Shown here: positions 7,167 through 9,846 of the stretch, one piece after another | How the letters are laid out: each line of letters opens with the position of its first letter | How positions within the stretch are numbered: position 1 is the first letter of the stretch | Assembly: GCA_003693905.1 (NCBI GenBank) | Contig: RFLL01000442.1 | Location: 1 to 9,846, forward strand | Direction of reading: 5' to 3' | DNA length: 9,846 nt | Source: Alphaproteobacteria bacterium | GTDB lineage: Bacteria > Pseudomonadota > Alphaproteobacteria > Kiloniellales > J153 | Program-made: the position numbers and the translations under genes | Notes under the pieces: model-generated | Told to the model about the DNA's origin: nothing | Seen by the model: only the letters and a program-made list of their open reading frames with translations | Database searches by the model: none

Positions 7167-7807
7167 GGCGCAGCCTGTACGACGGTGGCGTCAGGGGTCG
7201 TCGAATCGAGATCCGACGTGGCCACGGGTTCGGCGTTGTGGCCGCACAGGATCAGGAAATTGCGCAACAGGGCGTGGCCATGCTCGGAGGCGATGCTTTC
7301 GGGGTGAAACTGCACGCCGTGGATCGACAGCTCGCGGTGGCGCAGCCCCATGATGAGGCCGTCATCGCTCTCGGCGGTCACTTCCAGTACCGCGGGCAGC
7401 CCCTCGCGTGCCACGGTCAATGAATGATAGCGGGTGGCCTGGAACGGGGAGGGCAGGCCGGCAAGCACTCCGGCACCGGCATGACGCACGGCGCTCAGCT
7501 TGCCGTGCATCGGGACGGGCGCGCGCACGATGCGGCCGCCAAAGGCCTGGGCAATCGCCTGATGCCCCAGACATATGCCCAGGATTGGCACGCGTCCGGC
7601 AGCGGCGGCGACCAGATCAAGGCAGATCCCGGCACGGTCCGGATCGCAGGGACCGGGGGACAGAATGATGCCTTGCGGATGCAGGGCCAGTGCCTCGTCG
7701 ACGCCAAGCGCGTCGTTGCGCCGCACCTCGATCCGTGCCCCAAGCTCCCCCAGAAAGTGGTACAGGTTGTAGGTGAAGCTGTCGTAATTATCAATCAACA
7801 GAAACAT
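7163..7807 (-). CDS. trpG: TrpG, anthranilate synthase glutamine amidotransferase subunit
   Basis: TrpG releases ammonia from glutamine and passes it to TrpE, which makes anthranilate from chorismate. It is a class I glutamine amidotransferase with a full triad: Cys79 in GICLGHQ, and His168 and Glu170 in VQFHPES. It also has the N-terminal [12 protein letters not shown] motif and an LSPGPC oxyanion-region motif. I chose the ATG at 7807 because family members begin right at this [11 protein letters not shown] motif. An in-frame TTG at 7846 has a stronger upstream purine site (AAGGAGAGAGG) and would add 13 residues. The product has 214 residues, longer than the usual 190-200, because of a Thr/Asp/Ala-rich C-terminal tail of about 25 residues that overlaps trpD by four bases. 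Some bacteria share one such subunit with PabB. No trpE is adjacent: the upstream neighbour is a divergent copper ATPase gene. Confidence 0.95.
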   Translation of the reverse strand: MFLLIDNYDSFTYNLYHFLGELGARIEVRRNDALGVDEALALHPQGIILSPGPCDPDRAGICLDLVAAAAGRVPILGICLGHQAIAQAFGGRIVRAPVPMHGKLSAVRHAGAGVLAGLPSPFQATRYHSLTVAREGLPAVLEVTAESDDGLIMGLRHRELSIHGVQFHPESIASEHGHALLRNFLILCGHNAEPVATSDLDSTTPDATVVQAAP

Positions 7808-7860
7808 ATCAAGAGCCTGTCCAGACTTTCTAACACGTTTATTCAATAACGGCCTCTCTC

Positions 7861-7889
7861 CTTATATCAACTCCCCCGAGGCGACGGAA
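7861..7889 (-). promoter_or_regulatory. Possible trpG promoter
   Basis: On the - strand TATAAG (7866-7861) is a good -10 element. The hexamer 17 nt upstream (TTCCGT, 7889-7884) is a poor -35. A start near 7854 would give a leader of about 45 nt to the trpG ATG and would make the in-frame TTG at 7846 unlikely as the start. It is the best candidate I see, but it rests mainly on the -10. Confidence 0.3.
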
Positions 7890-8056
7890 GCAACCCGCAC
7901 TTCTGGACGAGGGGAGCTCCGGGGAGAACGGATCAGGGACGTTCCCTCTACGCGGAACTCGGCCCGCCGGGCATGGCACGGCCGGATACTTCCGTGCAGA
8001 AGCGATTTCTTCCCACCCCGAGGGACAAATCGACCACTTTCCCCTGTCTCCCCCTC

Positions 8057-8087
8057 TTGACCTTCCAGTTACTGGAAGCCCTACCAA
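8057..8087 (+). promoter_or_regulatory. CueR-type (MerR-family) copper-responsive promoter of copA
   Basis: A TTGACC -35 element (8057-8062) is followed by a 19-nt spacer and a TACCAA -10 (8082-8087). The over-long spacer is the signature of MerR-family promoters. Within it lies a perfect dyad, CTTCCAG (8062-8068) and CTGGAAG (8072-8078), separated by three bases. The pattern ACCTTCC...CTGGAAG closely matches the known CueR operator in front of E. coli copA. The gene 150 bp downstream encodes a copper ATPase, so function and site agree. The regulator gene itself is outside the window. Transcription should begin near 8094. Confidence 0.85.
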
Positions 8088-8108
8088 TCCTGCATCATCG
8101 CCGACATT

Positions 8109-8172
8109 CCGGAGCCGTCGGCCCGATTGCGCAAGCACCCCGGTGCCGTGTGATCGGGCACTTCGGCTCCGG
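8109..8172 (+). promoter_or_regulatory. Strong 64-nt hairpin in the copA 5' leader
   Basis: In the + strand RNA, 8109-8117 pairs perfectly with 8164-8172 (9 bp), 8121-8132 pairs with 8148-8159 (12 bp including three G-U pairs), and 8135-8138 pairs with 8143-8146 around a CCCG loop. The G-U pairs would become A-C mismatches on the other strand, so the fold suits the copA transcript rather than a trpG one. The hairpin begins about 15 nt after the predicted start of transcription. An alternative stem (8145-8151 with 8180-8186) cannot coexist with it and lies just before a U-rich tract. The fold is seen in the sequence; a regulatory role is inferred. Confidence 0.5.
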
Positions 8173-8190
8173 TGCTGCGACACGGCCACG

Positions 8191-8209
8191 CTTTTTCTTT
8201 CATTTTTCG
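8191..8209 (+). other. U-rich tract in the copA leader
   Basis: The sequence ctttttctttcatttttcg has two T5 runs and is by far the most T-rich spot around the gene. It begins 5 nt after the alternative stem 8145-8151/8180-8186, as an intrinsic terminator would, but it is 19 nt beyond the main hairpin. It lies 27-45 nt before the copA ATG. It could also be a standby or Hfq-binding site. Confidence 0.4.
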
Positions 8210-8222
8210 CTTCTGACCGTGC

Positions 8223-8230
8223 GAAGGGGG
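8223..8230 (+). promoter_or_regulatory. copA ribosome binding site
   Basis: GAAGGGGG ends 5 nt before the ATG at 8236. It is a good Shine-Dalgarno sequence at normal spacing, and it fixes the start of a coding region that runs off the window. Confidence 0.7.
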
Positions 8231-8235
8231 TTCAG

Positions 8236-9846
8236 ATGGACGACGTAACGCGCATCTCACGATCCGGTACCGCAGGTGATGCCACGCCGGCGCACGGAAA
8301 AGAGGGCAAGAAAGAGGGCAAAACGTGCTGTCACGACAACGACGCCAAGGCCGCAGCCCCCACCGGGCATGACCACGCCGGACAGGACCACGGCAAGGAG
8401 GGCGGCGGTACCTGCTGCCATGGCGGGCATGGCGGCCACGATCACCATCACCACACGCACGGCCGTACGCAGACGCCGGCCGGGGCCTATATCTGTCCGA
8501 TGTGCCCCGGCGTGGCTTCGGATGAGCCGGCGGCGTGCCCCAAGTGCGGCATGGCGCTGGAGCCGGCAATGCCTGCCACGCGCACCGAATACACCTGTCC
8601 CATGCACCCCGAAATCGTGCGCGATGCGCCCGGCGATTGCCCGATCTGCGGCATGGCCCTGGAGCCGCGCACGGTGATGGCCGAAGAGGGCCCGAACCCC
8701 GAACTGGTCGACATGACGCGCCGATTCTGGGTCAGCCTGGTTCTCAGCCTGCCGGTGGTCCTCATCGCCATGAGCGACTTTCTTCCCGGCCGTTCCCTTG
8801 AGGGGCTGCTGCCGGCGGGAATGCGCGGCTGGCTGGAACTGGCGCTGGCCACTCCGGTGGTGTTGTGGGGCGGCAAGCCGTTTTTCGAGCGCGGCTGGGC
8901 CTCGGTCGTGACCTGCAATCTCAACATGTTCACCCTGATCGCGCTCGGCACCGGTGTGGCCTACGTCTACAGCGTGGTGGCGGTCATCGCGCCGCAGATC
9001 TTCCCGCCGGCCTTTCGGGCTGAAGACGGTTCGGTCGGGGTTTATTTCGAGGCCGCCGCGGTCATCATCACCCTGGTGCTTCTGGGACAGGTTCTGGAGC
9101 TCAAGGCCCGGGCCCAGACGTCGAGCGCCATCCGGGCGCTGCTCGGTCTGGCCCCCAAGACAGCCCGCATCGTGCGCGACGACGGCACTGAAGAGGACGT
9201 GCCGCTGGAGCAGGTTCATCCCGGCGATCGTCTGCGGGTACGCCCGGGCGAAAAGATTCCGGTCGACGGCGTGGTTCTGGAGGGCACCAGCACGGTCGAT
9301 GAATCGATGATCACCGGCGAGCCGCTCCCGGTCGAAAAAGGGCCGGGCGACTGGGTCACCGGGGCCACGGTCAATGCCACCGGCAGCTTCATCATGCGAG
9401 CTGAGCGGGTGGGCAGCGATACGGTACTGGCCCAGATCGTACAGATGGTCAGCGAAGCCCAGCGCAGCCGGGCGCCGATCCAGAGCCTGGCCGACCGGGT
9501 CGCCGGCTATTTCGTGCCGGCCGTGGTGATCGTCGCCATCATCACCTTCATCGTATGGGGTCTCTACGGCCCCGACCCTTCGATGGCTTACGCGATCATC
9601 AATGCGGTCGCGGTGCTGATCATCGCCTGTCCGTGCGCCCTCGGCCTGGCGACGCCGATGTCGATCATGGTTGCCACCGGGCGCGGAGCGATGACCGGGG
9701 TTCTGATCAAGAACGCCGAAGCGCTGGAGACCATGGAAAAGGTCGACACCCTGGTCATGGACAAGACCGGCACGTTGACCGAGGGCAAGCCGAAGCTGGC
9801 CGAAGTGATCGCCGCCGAAGGGCACGACGAGGCCGAGGTTCTGCGC
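8236..9846 (+). CDS. copA: Copper-exporting P1B-type ATPase with Cys/His-rich N-terminus and two heavy-metal-binding domains, 3'-truncated by the window
   Basis: This is a P-type ATPase that pumps copper, probably Cu(I), out of the cytoplasm. The ATG is chosen from its ribosome site (GAAGGGGG, 5 nt away), and 537 codons lie in the window. Residues 1-84 are hydrophilic and rich in His, Gly and Lys, with two TCCH motifs (30-33, 59-62) and an HDHHHHTH run (68-75). Two rubredoxin-like heavy-metal-binding domains follow: YICPMCPGV...CPKCGM (85-108) and YTCPMHPEI...CPICGM (119-142). No GMxCxxC HMA domain is visible. Membrane helices lie at about 164-185, 199-215, 231-252, 272-292, 425-446 and 455-478. 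The actuator loop carries TGE at 360-362, the sixth helix the ion-binding CPC (465-467), and DKTGT (509-513) gives the phosphorylated Asp509. The nucleotide-binding domain and last two helices lie beyond the window. Copper rather than silver or another ion is inferred from CPC and the CueR-type promoter. Confidence 0.94.
   Translation, partial: MDDVTRISRSGTAGDATPAHGKEGKKEGKTCCHDNDAKAAAPTGHDHAGQDHGKEGGGTCCHGGHGGHDHHHHTHGRTQTPAGAYICPMCPGVASDEPAACPKCGMALEPAMPATRTEYTCPMHPEIVRDAPGDCPICGMALEPRTVMAEEGPNPELVDMTRRFWVSLVLSLPVVLIAMSDFLPGRSLEGLLPAGMRGWLELALATPVVLWGGKPFFERGWASVVTCNLNMFTLIALGTGVAYVYSVVAVIAPQIFPPAFRAEDGSVGVYFEAAAVIITLVLLGQVLELKARAQTSSAIRALLGLAPKTARIVRDDGTEEDVPLEQVHPGDRLRVRPGEKIPVDGVVLEGTSTVDESMITGEPLPVEKGPGDWVTGATVNATGSFIMRAERVGSDTVLAQIVQMVSEAQRSRAPIQSLADRVAGYFVPAVVIVAIITFIVWGLYGPDPSMAYAIINAVAVLIIACPCALGLATPMSIMVATGRGAMTGVLIKNAEALETMEKVDTLVMDKTGTLTEGKPKLAEVIAAEGHDEAEVLR

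Larger units (their letters stand above)
7808..8235. other. Divergent control region between trpG and copA
   Basis: This 428-bp gap holds no gene I can support. The left part (7808-7890) has an AT-richer stretch with a possible trpG promoter on the - strand. The middle (7890-8050) is GC-rich with short dyads only, such as agggacgttccct around 7935-7948. I found no run of tandem Trp codons, so there is no sign of a ribosome-stalling trp leader peptide. The right part (8057-8235) is the copA promoter and its transcribed leader. Confidence 0.65.

Noticed and set aside
7839..8189. 116-codon frame on the - strand upstream of trpG, considered as a leader gene
   Set aside because: Covers the CueR operator and the copA leader, no ribosome site or family, and no Trp-codon cluster that would suggest attenuation.
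8257..9825. Long open frame of 522 codons on the - strand opposite copA
   Set aside because: It is an exact antisense shadow of a well-supported ATPase. Its His/Gln/Arg-rich composition is typical of reversed GC-rich codons, and it has no known motif.
1..9846. Search for CRISPR arrays, tRNA or rRNA genes, insertion sequences and attachment sites
   Set aside because: No regularly spaced repeats, transposase-like proteins, terminal inverted repeats or tRNA-like folds were seen anywhere in the window.

Overview
The window is GC-rich chromosomal DNA with dense, co-oriented biosynthetic genes. The gene order and protein motifs point to an alphaproteobacterium, probably in or near the Rhodospirillales. 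Two things support this: the linkage trpG-trpD-trpC-moaC-moeA-lexA, convergent with comEC, which is an arrangement I associate with that class; and a lexA promoter carrying the alphaproteobacterial LexA box GTTC-N7-GTTC rather than the enterobacterial CTG-N10-CAG form.

Layout from left to right. (1) Positions 1-1898, + strand: the 3' part of comEC, the inner-membrane DNA-uptake channel, cut at its 5' end by the window. (2) 1899-2448: a 550-bp gap between the convergent comEC and lexA genes. It holds a purine-rich tract of about 115 bp (pyrimidine-rich in the lexA transcript), short 15-bp repeats and a weak hairpin, and no convincing gene. (3) 2449-3159, - strand: lexA. (4) 3160-3591: a 432-bp lexA leader whose far end carries a good promoter with a LexA box across its -10 element, so the lexA mRNA should have a leader of about 350 nt. 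(5) 3592-7807, - strand: a tightly packed run trpG > trpD > trpC > moaC > moeA with ATGA overlaps or abutting genes. (6) 7808-8235: a divergent control region with a CueR-type copper promoter facing right, a strongly foldable copA leader, and a weak candidate promoter for trpG facing left. (7) 8236-9846, + strand: the first 537 codons of a CPC-type copper-exporting P1B ATPase with a Cys/His-rich N-terminus and two heavy-metal-binding domains, cut at its 3' end.

How the genes work together. TrpG (with a TrpE encoded elsewhere), TrpD and TrpC catalyse three steps of tryptophan synthesis: chorismate to anthranilate, anthranilate to phosphoribosyl-anthranilate, and CdRP to indole-3-glycerol phosphate. 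The TrpF step between the last two and the TrpAB step after them are not encoded here. MoaC makes cyclic pyranopterin monophosphate early in molybdenum-cofactor synthesis, and MoeA inserts molybdate at the end. LexA represses the SOS regulon and, judging by its promoter, itself. The copper ATPase is a separate unit, very probably induced by copper through a CueR/MerR-family activator encoded elsewhere.

Most of the window is conserved housekeeping DNA, and I see no clear new multi-gene system. The parts most worth a second look are non-coding: the copA leader, which can form a 64-nt hairpin or an alternative stem next to a U-tract; the long lexA leader; and the odd comEC-lexA spacer.
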